A stretch of DNA of 36,218 nucleotides from positions 1 to 36,218 of IMG/VR virus record IMGVR_UViG_3300021963_003902, one strand, 5' to 3'. The DNA is from a virus. A model generated the notes under the pieces. That model did not search any database, was not told the DNA's origin, and was given only the letters and a program-made list of their open reading frames with translations. Positions within the stretch are counted from its first letter, which is position 1. Every line of letters begins with the position of its first letter. Of this stretch, positions 15,201 to 22,834 are shown one piece after another. Position numbers and translations under genes: made by a program.

Positions 15201-15913
15201 ACTATACGCAATACATCACTGAATTAAAACTTCAATTACAATATCATTCTGAATTGAATCCCAAACTATGGGATGATTTCCAATTAAAATCTCAAGTAAG
15301 AGACAAACTACTTCAGTTTGCAGAAGTGTGGAGAGAATTTGCTAAGATACCTAAAAATGCTGTCAAAGAAGTTATCCTTCTCGGGGGAAACGCTAATTAC
15401 AATTACACTGATATGTCCGACCTTGACGTGCATTTGGTTGTTGATAAGTCTTTAATTGCTAAAGATAATCCATTATTAGATGACTACCTGCAAGACAAAA
15501 AACAGATGTGGACGATGGCTCATAAGATAACCATCCTTGGATATGGACTAGAACCATACGCACAAGATGAATCTGTACAATACCCAAAGAATCAAGGTGT
15601 ATACTCATTAACAAACAATGAATGGATCTGCAAACCAGTATTCATTGGCGATGAGATGATCAAGGACCCATACCTTAAGAAGAAAGTTAAGTTCTATATG
15701 AAGATGATAGATGACATGATTAAGAACCATGTTGACCTTGACTCAGTAAAACACTTCAAAGAAAAACTTAGAGACATGAGAGGGGCTGCCATTAAACGTG
15801 GTGGAGAGTTCTCCTTTGAAAACCTAGTCTTTAAAGAATTGCGCAACCAAGGATACTTAGATAAACTATCCGCCTATCAAAGAACTAATCAAGATCAAGA
15901 ATTGAGTTTATAA
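15197..15913 (+). CDS. Pol-beta-type nucleotidyltransferase with tagged N-terminus
   Basis: The 238-residue protein has LLGGNANYNYTDMSDLDVHLVV, which fits the signature of the Pol-beta/minimal nucleotidyltransferase superfamily: a GG pair followed by DxD metal ligands (D and D in SDLDVH). The rest is helical and charged. It starts MNYTQYITE, a one-residue-shorter form of the tag seen in the head-cargo genes, again with I-x-E at its end. The family transfers a nucleotide to protein, nucleic acid or a small molecule; the acceptor is unknown. The gene overlaps its neighbours by 4 nt and 1 nt. I infer another packaged enzyme, though it lies about 3 kb from the main group. Confidence 0.65.
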   Translation: MNYTQYITELKLQLQYHSELNPKLWDDFQLKSQVRDKLLQFAEVWREFAKIPKNAVKEVILLGGNANYNYTDMSDLDVHLVVDKSLIAKDNPLLDDYLQDKKQMWTMAHKITILGYGLEPYAQDESVQYPKNQGVYSLTNNEWICKPVFIGDEMIKDPYLKKKVKFYMKMIDDMIKNHVDLDSVKHFKEKLRDMRGAAIKRGGEFSFENLVFKELRNQGYLDKLSAYQRTNQDQELSL

Positions 15914-16281
15914 TGCAAAATGAATTTTGGGGTTATCATTTAATATTAGATTGTCATGCGTGTGATGTACCTAGTATTCAAAGTAAAGAGAATGTTTATA
16001 ATTGGATTAAAAAACTAGTTAAAGATATTGATATGGAACCTATTGGTGAACCTCGTATTGAATATACTGCAGCCGAGTTTCCAGATAAAGCAGGATTTAC
16101 CGCAGTACAGATCATAGTCACATCTAGTATTGTGGCTCATTTTATTGATTCAAGTGGTGATGTTTATATAGATGTATTCTCATGTAAGCCATTTGATAAT
16201 GACACTGTTATCAAATCTATAGAAGATGCTTTCCAACCTAAAAAGATCCGTCCTAACTATTTAACTCGTCAAGCTGGCTAA
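15913..16281 (+). CDS. speD: S-adenosylmethionine decarboxylase homologue (SpeD-like)
   Basis: The 122-residue protein aligns by eye with prokaryotic AdoMet decarboxylase: GYHLILDCHACD near the N-terminus and VAHFIDSSGDVYIDVFSC in the core. Taking S71 as the pyruvoyl-forming serine, the catalytic His and Cys fall exactly where expected (H76 at +5, C91 at +20, as in Thermotoga S63/H68/C83). The residue before the cleavage serine is Thr instead of the usual Glu. SpeD makes decarboxylated AdoMet for spermidine; some homologues have become ornithine or arginine decarboxylases, so the substrate is open. Polyamines neutralise packaged DNA, which would explain a phage copy. No spermidine synthase gene is in the window. 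Confidence 0.72.
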   Translation: MQNEFWGYHLILDCHACDVPSIQSKENVYNWIKKLVKDIDMEPIGEPRIEYTAAEFPDKAGFTAVQIIVTSSIVAHFIDSSGDVYIDVFSCKPFDNDTVIKSIEDAFQPKKIRPNYLTRQAG

Positions 16282-16284
16282 TAA

Positions 16285-16314
16285 TTGTACTTTAATTAAC
16301 GCCTGAGGTATAAT
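16285..16314 (+). promoter_or_regulatory. TGTAC-type early promoter, near-leaderless
   Basis: TTGTAC at 16285-16290, an 18-nt spacer beginning TTTAATTA, and TATAAT at 16309-16314. Only five bases separate the -10 from the ATG at 16320, so transcription should begin at or next to the start codon. It is in the first non-coding gap after a long run of touching genes. Confidence 0.8.
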
Positions 16315-16319
16315 ACATT

Positions 16320-16553
16320 ATGAAGTATTTTGATATCAAGTGGATCTCCACTGCCCTTTTTATATTCTGCGGAACATTAGTAGCATTAAAGTTACCATAT
16401 ATGCAATATGCCTTTCCAGGCTTTATTGTAGCCCATGCTATATTGGCACACCACTTCTATAGAGTACATCCAAATAAACCATTATTGATTCAAAACATCT
16501 ATTTCTTTTTCTTAAACACTGCAGCCAGTTACATTTGGCTATTCAAAGGATAA
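16320..16553 (+). CDS. Small three-segment membrane protein
   Basis: The 77-residue product is largely hydrophobic, with about three membrane segments (near residues 9-24, 30-45 and 57-75) and a basic loop YRVHPNKP. No family is recognised with confidence. There is no room for a ribosome binding site between promoter and ATG, so translation probably starts on a leaderless mRNA. GroES follows three bases after the stop and must be co-transcribed. Early expression of a membrane protein could serve superinfection exclusion; this is only a guess. Confidence 0.62.
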   Translation: MKYFDIKWISTALFIFCGTLVALKLPYMQYAFPGFIVAHAILAHHFYRVHPNKPLLIQNIYFFFLNTAASYIWLFKG

Positions 16554-16555
16554 TC

Positions 16556-16822
16556 ATGACATTTAAACCATTAGGCAAGAAAGTATTAGTAGCAGAAAAC
16601 AAGCGCGAAAACCAAACAGCTTCAGGTATTATACTTGAAGGAACCCAGGGTTTAGGTGAATCAAAGACTGGCACAGTAATGGCTATCGGCCCAGACGTGA
16701 CCCAAGTGCAGGTGGGAGATAAGATCTTACTAGAATGGAATAAGGCTGCTGTAACTACCGTAGATGGTGCACAACGTGTAATCATCTTAGAAGAAAACAT
16801 CGTAGCAGTATTAGATAATTAA
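16556..16822 (+). CDS. groES: GroES-like co-chaperonin (T4 gp31 counterpart)
   Basis: From ATG 16556 (AAAGGA ribosome site at 16545-16550) the gene encodes 88 residues with the GroES beta-barrel pattern: a start FKPLGKKVLV, a mobile-loop region with ASGIILEGTQG (the GIIL is the GroEL-binding tripeptide region), GTVMAIGPDV, VGDKILLEW and a terminal ENIVAVLDN. It caps host GroEL. T4 gp31 plays this role for folding the major capsid protein, and the short form here resembles bacterial GroES. It shares the near-leaderless promoter of the preceding membrane gene. Confidence 0.88.
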   Translation: MTFKPLGKKVLVAENKRENQTASGIILEGTQGLGESKTGTVMAIGPDVTQVQVGDKILLEWNKAAVTTVDGAQRVIILEENIVAVLDN

Positions 16823-16851
16823 TGTACTTTAATTGAGTTGTATTATATAAT
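16822..16851 (+). promoter_or_regulatory. TGTAC-type early promoter, leaderless
   Basis: ATGTAC at 16822-16827, 18-nt spacer starting TTTAATT, TATAAT at 16846-16851, then six bases to the ATG at 16858. The expected +1 is the A of the start codon. The box overlaps the GroES stop codon. Confidence 0.8.
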
Positions 16852-16857
16852 GGGTTT

Positions 16858-17865
16858 ATGCTGTATATAGATGCAAAATTCGTAGGTCAAATCTCCTACA
16901 AACTCCGTAACTTTAAAAAGAAGAATGACTACTATTGGAACTTTAGTTGTCCGATATGTGGTGACTCCAAGAAGAATGAGCTCAAGGCTCGAGGCTTTGT
17001 CTATAAGAATCAAGACAGACTAGTCTATAAGTGTCATAATTGTGGTGTATCCACATCTATCGGCGGGTTATTAAAGCAACTTGATCCATTAGTCTATAAT
17101 GAATATGTGTTAGAACGCTATAAAGAAAATACTTCTAAACACATGCCTCATGCTAATGTCAAAGAAGTAGTACCAGAGATTGCTCCTGAAATAAGTACTG
17201 ATCTTATCAAAGCGGGTGCACAACCTTTACAATCTAACCAAGAAGCATTACAATACGTGATGTCTCGTAAGATACCAGCTGAACGTTGGAAAGATCTATA
17301 CTATGTGCCTAAGTTTAAAGAGTTTGTTAATAACCTTAAGTATACATTTCCAGATACAACATACGATGCACCAAGATTAATCATCCCGTTCTTTGATGAA
17401 GACGGTAAGTGTATAGCATTTCAAGGTAGAGCATTCGGTAAAGAGATGCCTAAGTATGTGACTATCAAGCTCGATGAAAAGAAAGAAAAGATCTATGGAT
17501 TAGATCGTATGGATCACAACAAACGAATCTATGTAACAGAAGGTCCAATCGATTCTATGTTTATACCTAATGCGATCGCTGTCGCTGGTGCAGGGTTTGA
17601 TACTAAGTTTATCGATGCTATCAAAGATAACGCTACTCTCATCATGGATAATGAACCAAGATCTAAAGAGATTACTAAGTTTATAGAGAAGCTCATAGAT
17701 AATAATTATACAGTATGCCTATGGCCAGAAACTATAGCAGAAAAAGATATTAATGAAATGGTGTTAGCAGGCAAATCTATACATTCAATCATGGATACTA
17801 TAAATACAAATACATTCCAAGGCATGGAAGCTAAATTGAAATTTACTCAATGGAGAAAGTGTTGA
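16858..17865 (+). CDS. 61: DNA primase (T4 gp61-like)
   Basis: The 335-residue protein has a zinc-binding domain with CPICG and CHNCG pairs (about residues 31-65), then a TOPRIM-type catalytic core with the acidic motif TEGPIDSMF and a DNEPR motif corresponding to the metal-binding DxD region. Length matches T4 gp61 (342 residues). It makes RNA primers for lagging-strand synthesis, normally on the replicative helicase gp41, whose gene is not in this window. Transcription starts from the TGTAC promoter directly before the ATG and no ribosome site is present, so the message should be leaderless. Downstream genes overlap, so primase heads an operon reaching at least to the nucleotide-metabolism genes. 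Confidence 0.85.
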   Translation: MLYIDAKFVGQISYKLRNFKKKNDYYWNFSCPICGDSKKNELKARGFVYKNQDRLVYKCHNCGVSTSIGGLLKQLDPLVYNEYVLERYKENTSKHMPHANVKEVVPEIAPEISTDLIKAGAQPLQSNQEALQYVMSRKIPAERWKDLYYVPKFKEFVNNLKYTFPDTTYDAPRLIIPFFDEDGKCIAFQGRAFGKEMPKYVTIKLDEKKEKIYGLDRMDHNKRIYVTEGPIDSMFIPNAIAVAGAGFDTKFIDAIKDNATLIMDNEPRSKEITKFIEKLIDNNYTVCLWPETIAEKDINEMVLAGKSIHSIMDTINTNTFQGMEAKLKFTQWRKC

Positions 17866-18731
17866 AAGTATTAATTACAGGAGTTACGGGTTATATTGGC
17901 TCTCATCTAGCAAAAGTGTTATATGAAGCTGGTCATCATGTTGTAGGTCTAGATATTGAATGGAAAAAGCATAATGATGTAAGTAGATATTGTCACCGAA
18001 TCCTTATCAAAGATGTTACAAGACATGTCATTGATGAAGACTATGATGTTATAGTCCACTTAGCTGGTTTAATCCAAGTAGAAGAGAGCGTAGCACGACC
18101 AACGTCATACTATGCAGCAAATCTTGGTGGTACAGTTAACATGTTAAGACAGCATATTAATGGTGAACCACACTTTATATTTGCATCTACAGCTGGAGCA
18201 TTTGATGCACAGTCTCCATATGCAAGATCTAAGTTAGCAGCAGAAGATGTTATCAAAGAACAATCAAAAAACTACACCATATTCAGGTTCTTTAATGTTG
18301 CAGGATCTGATGGCATGCATAGACAAGTGGGTAGAGCATCTCATCTTATCCGTATAGCAGCAGAAACTGCAGCAGGTAAGAGAGACTATATGTCAATTTA
18401 TGGAGAAGATTATGATACACCAGATGGTAGTTGTGTTAGGGATTATATTCATGTTGTGGATCTTGTTAACGCTATTCGTGATACGATTAAGCATGGTGCC
18501 TTTAACACGCCATACGAATGCATTGGCTCGGGCAAAGGCTATTCGGTCAAAGAAGTAGTACAAACCATGAAAGAAGTTACTGGTAAAGACTTCAAAGTAA
18601 AGATGGCAGATCGCAGAGATGGAGATCCAGCTTCTTTAGCAATTGATAATCAATTCAATCTGTTGCATCCACAATATCAACTAAAAGATATGTGTCTGTC
18701 TGCATATAATATTGAGAAGAGAAAGGTATAA
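17862..18731 (+). CDS. GalE-like NAD-dependent nucleotide-sugar epimerase
   Basis: This extended short-chain dehydrogenase has the Rossmann motif TGVTGYIGSHL at its N-terminus, a FASTAGAF strand and the catalytic YARSK (YxxxK), with about 290 residues. It resembles UDP-glucose/UDP-N-acetylglucosamine 4-epimerases. I prefer the TTG at 17862: GGAGA at 17852-17856 is five bases upstream and the product begins MKVLITG. GTG 17859 and ATG 17850 are alternatives. It overlaps the primase gene's stop. With the cytidylyltransferase just downstream and the dehydratase at 24009 it forms a scattered sugar-nucleotide set, probably for modifying host surface glycans or phage components. Confidence 0.78.
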   Translation: MKVLITGVTGYIGSHLAKVLYEAGHHVVGLDIEWKKHNDVSRYCHRILIKDVTRHVIDEDYDVIVHLAGLIQVEESVARPTSYYAANLGGTVNMLRQHINGEPHFIFASTAGAFDAQSPYARSKLAAEDVIKEQSKNYTIFRFFNVAGSDGMHRQVGRASHLIRIAAETAAGKRDYMSIYGEDYDTPDGSCVRDYIHVVDLVNAIRDTIKHGAFNTPYECIGSGKGYSVKEVVQTMKEVTGKDFKVKMADRRDGDPASLAIDNQFNLLHPQYQLKDMCLSAYNIEKRKV

Positions 18732-18733
18732 AT

Positions 18734-19150
18734 ATGAAAATAGGCTTCACTGCTTCTACCTTTGATCTCTTACATGCTGGTCATATAAGTATGCTAAGGG
18801 AAGCAAAAGAGAATTGTGATTACCTTATATGTGGTCTTCAGATCGATCCTTCTGTTGATAGACCAACTAAGAACTCGCCTATCCAAACAATAGTAGAGAG
18901 ACAAGTACAGCTATCAGCAGTTAGGTATGTTGACGAGATCATAGTATATAGGACTGAGCAAGATCTAGAGGATATACTTGAGATGTATCATATAGATATA
19001 AGAATACTTGGTGATGAATACAGAGACAAAGATTTTACAGGTAAAGACATCTGCAAAAAACGTGGTATCCAACTCTACTTCAATAAGAGAGACCATCGTT
19101 TCTCATCAACTGAGCTAAGAAAACAAGTAATAGATAAATCTAAAATTTAA
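18734..19150 (+). CDS. Cytidylyltransferase (glycerol-3-phosphate type, TagD-like)
   Basis: The 138-residue protein has the nucleotide-binding LLHAGHISML (HxGH) near residue 16 and RFSSTELRKQV near the C-terminus (RxSSTxLR), the two signatures of the CTP:glycerol-3-phosphate/phosphocholine cytidylyltransferase family. Length is typical of TagD. It would make a CDP-activated alcohol or sugar precursor for a surface polymer. The start codon follows a GAAAGG ribosome site after a two-base gap from the epimerase gene. Substrate is unknown. Confidence 0.8.
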   Translation: MKIGFTASTFDLLHAGHISMLREAKENCDYLICGLQIDPSVDRPTKNSPIQTIVERQVQLSAVRYVDEIIVYRTEQDLEDILEMYHIDIRILGDEYRDKDFTGKDICKKRGIQLYFNKRDHRFSSTELRKQVIDKSKI

Positions 19151-19161
19151 TTGGAGTTATA

Positions 19162-20946
19162 ATGACTGACGAAGTCCACGGTATCAAGGTAGACTATTCA
19201 CGCGACTCATTGTTCGATGAGTTAGGAATGATTAGGTTAAAAGAATCATATTTGGCAGATGGTGAAGTAAGTCCTCAAGAAAGATTTGCATTCGTATCAA
19301 GCCAATTCGCAACAGACAAATTTCATGCACAAAGATTATACGAGTATAGTAGTAAGCATTGGTTATCATATGCTACTCCTATCTTATCATTCGGTAGATC
19401 CAAACGAGGATTACCTATATCATGTTTTTTAAACTTTATTGAAGATACGGCCGAAGGGCTGGTGGAGAATTTGAGTGAGACTAATTGGTTATCTATGCTT
19501 GGGGGTGGTGTTGGTATTGGCTTTGGAATCAGGTCTGCTGATGATAAGTCTACTGGCGTTATGCCTCATCTTAAAATGTATGATGCTAGCAGTCTTGCTT
19601 ATCGTCAAGGCCGTACTCGTCGCGGTAGTTATGCTGCTTACCTGGATATTTCACACCCTGACATTTTAATGTTCCTTGAGATGCGTAAACCAACAGGCGA
19701 CCAAAATATGCGTTGCTTGAACTTACATCATGGAGTTAATATTCCTGATGCATTCATGGAGATCATAGAGAACTGTATGAAAAATCCTGAGGCTAATGAT
19801 GATTGGGAATTAAGAGATCCGCACTCAGGAGAACTAAGAGAAACTGTATCAGCAAAAGAATTATGGCAAAAACTATTAGAACTTCGTATCACTACTGGTG
19901 AACCATATCTACATTTTATTGATGAGTCTAATAGAAAACTTCCACAATGGTTAAAGGACAAAGGTTTAAAGGTACATCAATCAAACTTATGTTCAGAGAT
20001 CATTTTGCCTACAAATGAAAAACGTACAGCGGTATGCTGTCTATCTAGTTTAAACTTGGAGTATTATGATGATTGGAAAGATGACAAACTTTTTCTTAAA
20101 GATGTTGCAGAGATGTTGGATAATGTGTTGCAATATTTTATTGACACTGCTCCTAGCAGTATTAAGCGTGCTAAGTATTCTGCTTCTCGCGAGCGGAGCA
20201 TTGGCATTGGTGCTCTTGGCTGGCATGCTTTGCTTCAGCGAAAAAATACTCCCTGGGAAAGTGCGCTGGCAACAGGACTTAATAAACAAATCTTCTCTCA
20301 CATTAGATCAAGTCTCGACAAAGCTAACAAGCAACTTGGTAAAGAAAGAGGAGAAGCTCCTGATGCAGAAGGTACTGGAAATCGTTTTTCTCATCTCATG
20401 GCTATTGCTCCCAATGCTAGCTCTTCTATCCTTATGGGTAATACTTCCCCATCAATAGAACCATTCAGAGCAAATGCATACAGACAAGATACACTAAGCG
20501 GTTCTCATCTACATAAGAACCAATATTTAGATAAGATTATTAAGGAGAAATCTGGTGATAAATATGATGAGATTTGGTCTTCGATTATTGCAAATGATGG
20601 TTCAGTTCAACATCTGGATATATTGGACGATTGGTCCAAAGATGTGTTCAAGACTTCTATGGAGATTGACCAACGATGGGTGGTCCAACATGCGGCAGAT
20701 CGTCAAGAGTACATCGACCAAGCACAAAGCTTAAACGTATTCTTTAGACCTGATAGTAATATCAAGTATGTGCATGCTGTACATTTCCAAGCATGGAAAC
20801 AAAAACTAAAAACAATGTATTATTGCAGATCTGACAAGATCGCAAAAGCAGATAAAGTGTCTAAACGTATTGAACGTGAAGTTATTGCAGAGATCGACCT
20901 TAAAGCAATGACTGAAGGTGAAACATGTTTGGCATGCGAAGGTTAA
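19162..20946 (+). CDS. nrdA: Ribonucleotide reductase class I, alpha subunit
   Basis: The 594-residue protein carries the class I catalytic set: ISCFLNF (first redox cysteine region), the GGGVGIGF glycine loop, NLCSEI (active-site Asn, Cys and Glu), AVCCLSSLN (second redox cysteine) and a C-terminal ETCLACEG tail with the CxxC pair that relays electrons from thioredoxin or glutaredoxin. It lacks the N-terminal ATP-cone of cellular and T4 NrdA (about 750 residues), so allosteric activity control by dATP is probably lost, as in other marine phages. It reduces NDPs to dNDPs with NrdB. GGAG precedes the ATG. A nuclease gene separates it from nrdB. Confidence 0.93.
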   Translation: MTDEVHGIKVDYSRDSLFDELGMIRLKESYLADGEVSPQERFAFVSSQFATDKFHAQRLYEYSSKHWLSYATPILSFGRSKRGLPISCFLNFIEDTAEGLVENLSETNWLSMLGGGVGIGFGIRSADDKSTGVMPHLKMYDASSLAYRQGRTRRGSYAAYLDISHPDILMFLEMRKPTGDQNMRCLNLHHGVNIPDAFMEIIENCMKNPEANDDWELRDPHSGELRETVSAKELWQKLLELRITTGEPYLHFIDESNRKLPQWLKDKGLKVHQSNLCSEIILPTNEKRTAVCCLSSLNLEYYDDWKDDKLFLKDVAEMLDNVLQYFIDTAPSSIKRAKYSASRERSIGIGALGWHALLQRKNTPWESALATGLNKQIFSHIRSSLDKANKQLGKERGEAPDAEGTGNRFSHLMAIAPNASSSILMGNTSPSIEPFRANAYRQDTLSGSHLHKNQYLDKIIKEKSGDKYDEIWSSIIANDGSVQHLDILDDWSKDVFKTSMEIDQRWVVQHAADRQEYIDQAQSLNVFFRPDSNIKYVHAVHFQAWKQKLKTMYYCRSDKIAKADKVSKRIEREVIAEIDLKAMTEGETCLACEG

Positions 20947-20962
20947 TTTAAAAGGAAGATAA

Positions 20963-21709
20963 ATGAAAAAGTTATTAGCAGTGGTATTATTAGCATTTGC
21001 ATCGCTAGCATCAGCAAATGACATCGACACAAAATGTAAGCAACATGTAATCTATGGTGCACCAGTTAAAGCTGAAGGCAACAACCAATACCTATGTCGT
21101 ATCGGTTATGCAGTCAACTATAACTATAATACAAAAGTTGCATCTTATGTAGTAGAACATATCGTAGTATCCAACTTAACAAAGAATGCTGGACGTAAAG
21201 ATGACTTTAGAGAAGATCCTGAAGTTCCAGCACAATATAGACAAACATTAGCTGACTATACTGGTATGGGATTTGATCGTGGCCACATGGCTCCAGCAGC
21301 TGACATGACATTTGATGCTAAGGCAATGTCAGAGTCTTTCTTCCTTACTAACATGATGCCTCAAGTTCCTGGCAATAATCGTGGTATTTGGAAATATCTT
21401 GAAGAGAATACAAGATATTGGGTACAAGTTAAAGGCGAAGTATATGTCATCACTGGAACAATTTTTGCAGCACAGCCAACTATGATGAATAAGGTTGCAA
21501 TCCCCAACTTTGTGTATAAGATCGTAATTGATCCTAAGTCAGGTAAACAGATTGCGTATCTATTTCCTAATGAAAAATTAGATCCAAAACTTATAGATGA
21601 CTATGCAGTGTCAGTTGCATCTATTGAACAAAAGACTGGTATTAATTTCTCGCCAGCACTAAAAAATACTGCAGCTGAAAAAGCAGTATTAAAATTGAAA
21701 GATTTCTAA
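20963..21709 (+). CDS. Secreted DNA/RNA non-specific endonuclease
   Basis: The 248-residue protein has an N-terminal signal peptide (MKKLLAVVLLAFASLASA) and the beta-beta-alpha-metal nuclease core: FDRGHMAPAADM, with H108 in DRGH as the catalytic base, followed by NNRGIWKYLEE containing the metal-binding Asn region. It belongs to the NUC1/EndA/Serratia nuclease family, which cuts single- and double-stranded DNA and RNA. The signal peptide puts it in the periplasm or outside. It is inserted between nrdA and nrdB with a good AAGGAAG ribosome site. Possible roles: destroying DNA injected by competing phages, or scavenging extracellular nucleic acid. Confidence 0.88.
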   Translation: MKKLLAVVLLAFASLASANDIDTKCKQHVIYGAPVKAEGNNQYLCRIGYAVNYNYNTKVASYVVEHIVVSNLTKNAGRKDDFREDPEVPAQYRQTLADYTGMGFDRGHMAPAADMTFDAKAMSESFFLTNMMPQVPGNNRGIWKYLEENTRYWVQVKGEVYVITGTIFAAQPTMMNKVAIPNFVYKIVIDPKSGKQIAYLFPNEKLDPKLIDDYAVSVASIEQKTGINFSPALKNTAAEKAVLKLKDF

Positions 21710-21710
21710 G

Positions 21711-22691
21711 ATGCCAGATAAACTAACCGATACACGAGAATACTTTAAGCCTTTCAACTATCCATGGGCTTATGAAGCATGGTTGAAACATGAACAAGCA
21801 CATTGGCTTCACACTGAAGTTCCGATGGCAGAAGACGTAAAAGATTGGAAAAAGAAACTCACTAAAGAAGAGAAACAATTCTTAACAAATATCTTTAGGT
21901 TCTTTACGCAGGGTGATATCGATGTTGCTGGCGGTTATGTAAAGAACTATCTACCGTACTTCCCGCAACCTGAAGTGCGAATGATGTTGATGGGTTTTGC
22001 TGCACGCGAAGCATTACATATTGCAGCATATTCTCATTTGATTGAAACACTAGGAATGCCTGAATCAACTTATAACGAATTCTTGGAATACCAAGAGATG
22101 AAGGATAAACATGATTATGTCACCGAACTTAGTTCTAAGAACGGAGATCTTAGTAGTACTGCTACTCACATTGCTGTGTTTTCAGCATTTACAGAGGGGA
22201 TGCAGTTATTCAGTTCTTTTATTATGTTGCTTAATTTTCCTCGTCATGGCTTAATGAAAGGTATGGGTCAAATCGTTACATGGTCAATCGTCGACGAAAC
22301 CATGCATGCTGAGAACATGATTAAGTTATTTAAGACGTTCATCAAAGAGAACAACGAGATCTGGAATGATGACCTGAAAGGCCGTATATATACTATAGCA
22401 GAGAAGATGGTACAGCTAGAAGATAAGTTTATTGACTTGTCATTTAGTGGTACACACATGAGAGAACTTGAACCAGAAGATGTTAAACAATATATTCGTT
22501 ACATCGCTGATAGACGACTCATCTCTCTTGGATTAAAAGGTATATTTAAAGTTAAAAAGAACCCATTGCCATGGGTAGAAGAGATGATCAATGCTCCTGT
22601 ACATGGTAACTTCTTCGAGAACCGTGTAACCGACTATGCAAAAGGCGCACTTAAAGGTTCATGGGAAGATGTATGGGGAGGAGCCCAATAA
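21711..22691 (+). CDS. nrdB: Ribonucleotide reductase class I, beta subunit
   Basis: The 326-residue protein has the di-metal carboxylate set of class I R2: D69, E100 and H103 in REALHIAAY, the radical tyrosine Y107 at the canonical +4 position after the His, and the second helix pair with TEGMQLF and DETMHAE. The tyrosine argues for an ordinary class Ia radical. It supplies the radical to NrdA for dNTP production. The gene starts one base after the nuclease stop and its TAA overlaps the next ATG. Confidence 0.93.
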   Translation: MPDKLTDTREYFKPFNYPWAYEAWLKHEQAHWLHTEVPMAEDVKDWKKKLTKEEKQFLTNIFRFFTQGDIDVAGGYVKNYLPYFPQPEVRMMLMGFAAREALHIAAYSHLIETLGMPESTYNEFLEYQEMKDKHDYVTELSSKNGDLSSTATHIAVFSAFTEGMQLFSSFIMLLNFPRHGLMKGMGQIVTWSIVDETMHAENMIKLFKTFIKENNEIWNDDLKGRIYTIAEKMVQLEDKFIDLSFSGTHMRELEPEDVKQYIRYIADRRLISLGLKGIFKVKKNPLPWVEEMINAPVHGNFFENRVTDYAKGALKGSWEDVWGGAQ

Positions 22692-22834
22692 TGGCAACAA
22701 AGTATTTTCATTGTGAGAACTGTGAATCCACAGGTAAGGTGACCGTTAAGACTAACGATGTCACTATAGAAGATATTGTATTTTGTCCAGTATGTGGTGC
22801 AGATATCTTTGAAGAAGACGAAGACGAAGAATGA
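22691..22834 (+). CDS. Small zinc-ribbon protein
   Basis: This 47-residue gene fills the gap between nrdB and the GIY-YIG gene, sharing one base with the former (TAATG) and four with the latter (ATGA). The product has two CxxC pairs (CENC and CPVC) about 21 residues apart, a classic rubredoxin/zinc-ribbon knuckle arrangement, and an acidic tail FEEDEDEDEE-like (positions 40-47). It probably binds one zinc ion. Function is unknown; a nucleic-acid- or protein-binding adaptor is plausible. Confidence 0.75.
   Translation: MATKYFHCENCESTGKVTVKTNDVTIEDIVFCPVCGADIFEEDEDEE

Noticed and set aside
17799-17806. TATAAATA box near the end of the primase gene as a late promoter for the GalE-like gene
   Set aside because: It lies inside coding sequence, and a handful of chance matches are expected in a sequence of this composition. 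The overlap of the two genes already explains expression. Not excluded, only unsupported.
18727-18734. TATAAATA overlapping the cytidylyltransferase start
   Set aside because: The box contains the upstream stop codon and the first base of the ATG, so a transcript from it would start inside the gene; the GAAAGG ribosome site argues for read-through from upstream.
18734-19150. Treating the cytidylyltransferase as another tagged head-cargo enzyme
   Set aside because: Although it is a nucleotidyltransferase, its N-terminus (MKIGFTASTF) goes straight into the catalytic fold without the tag.
20066-20458. Forward open frame of 130 codons within nrdA
   Set aside because: It is in another frame of a strongly conserved nrdA region containing the active-site motifs; the predicted product is leucine-rich shadow sequence without a ribosome site.
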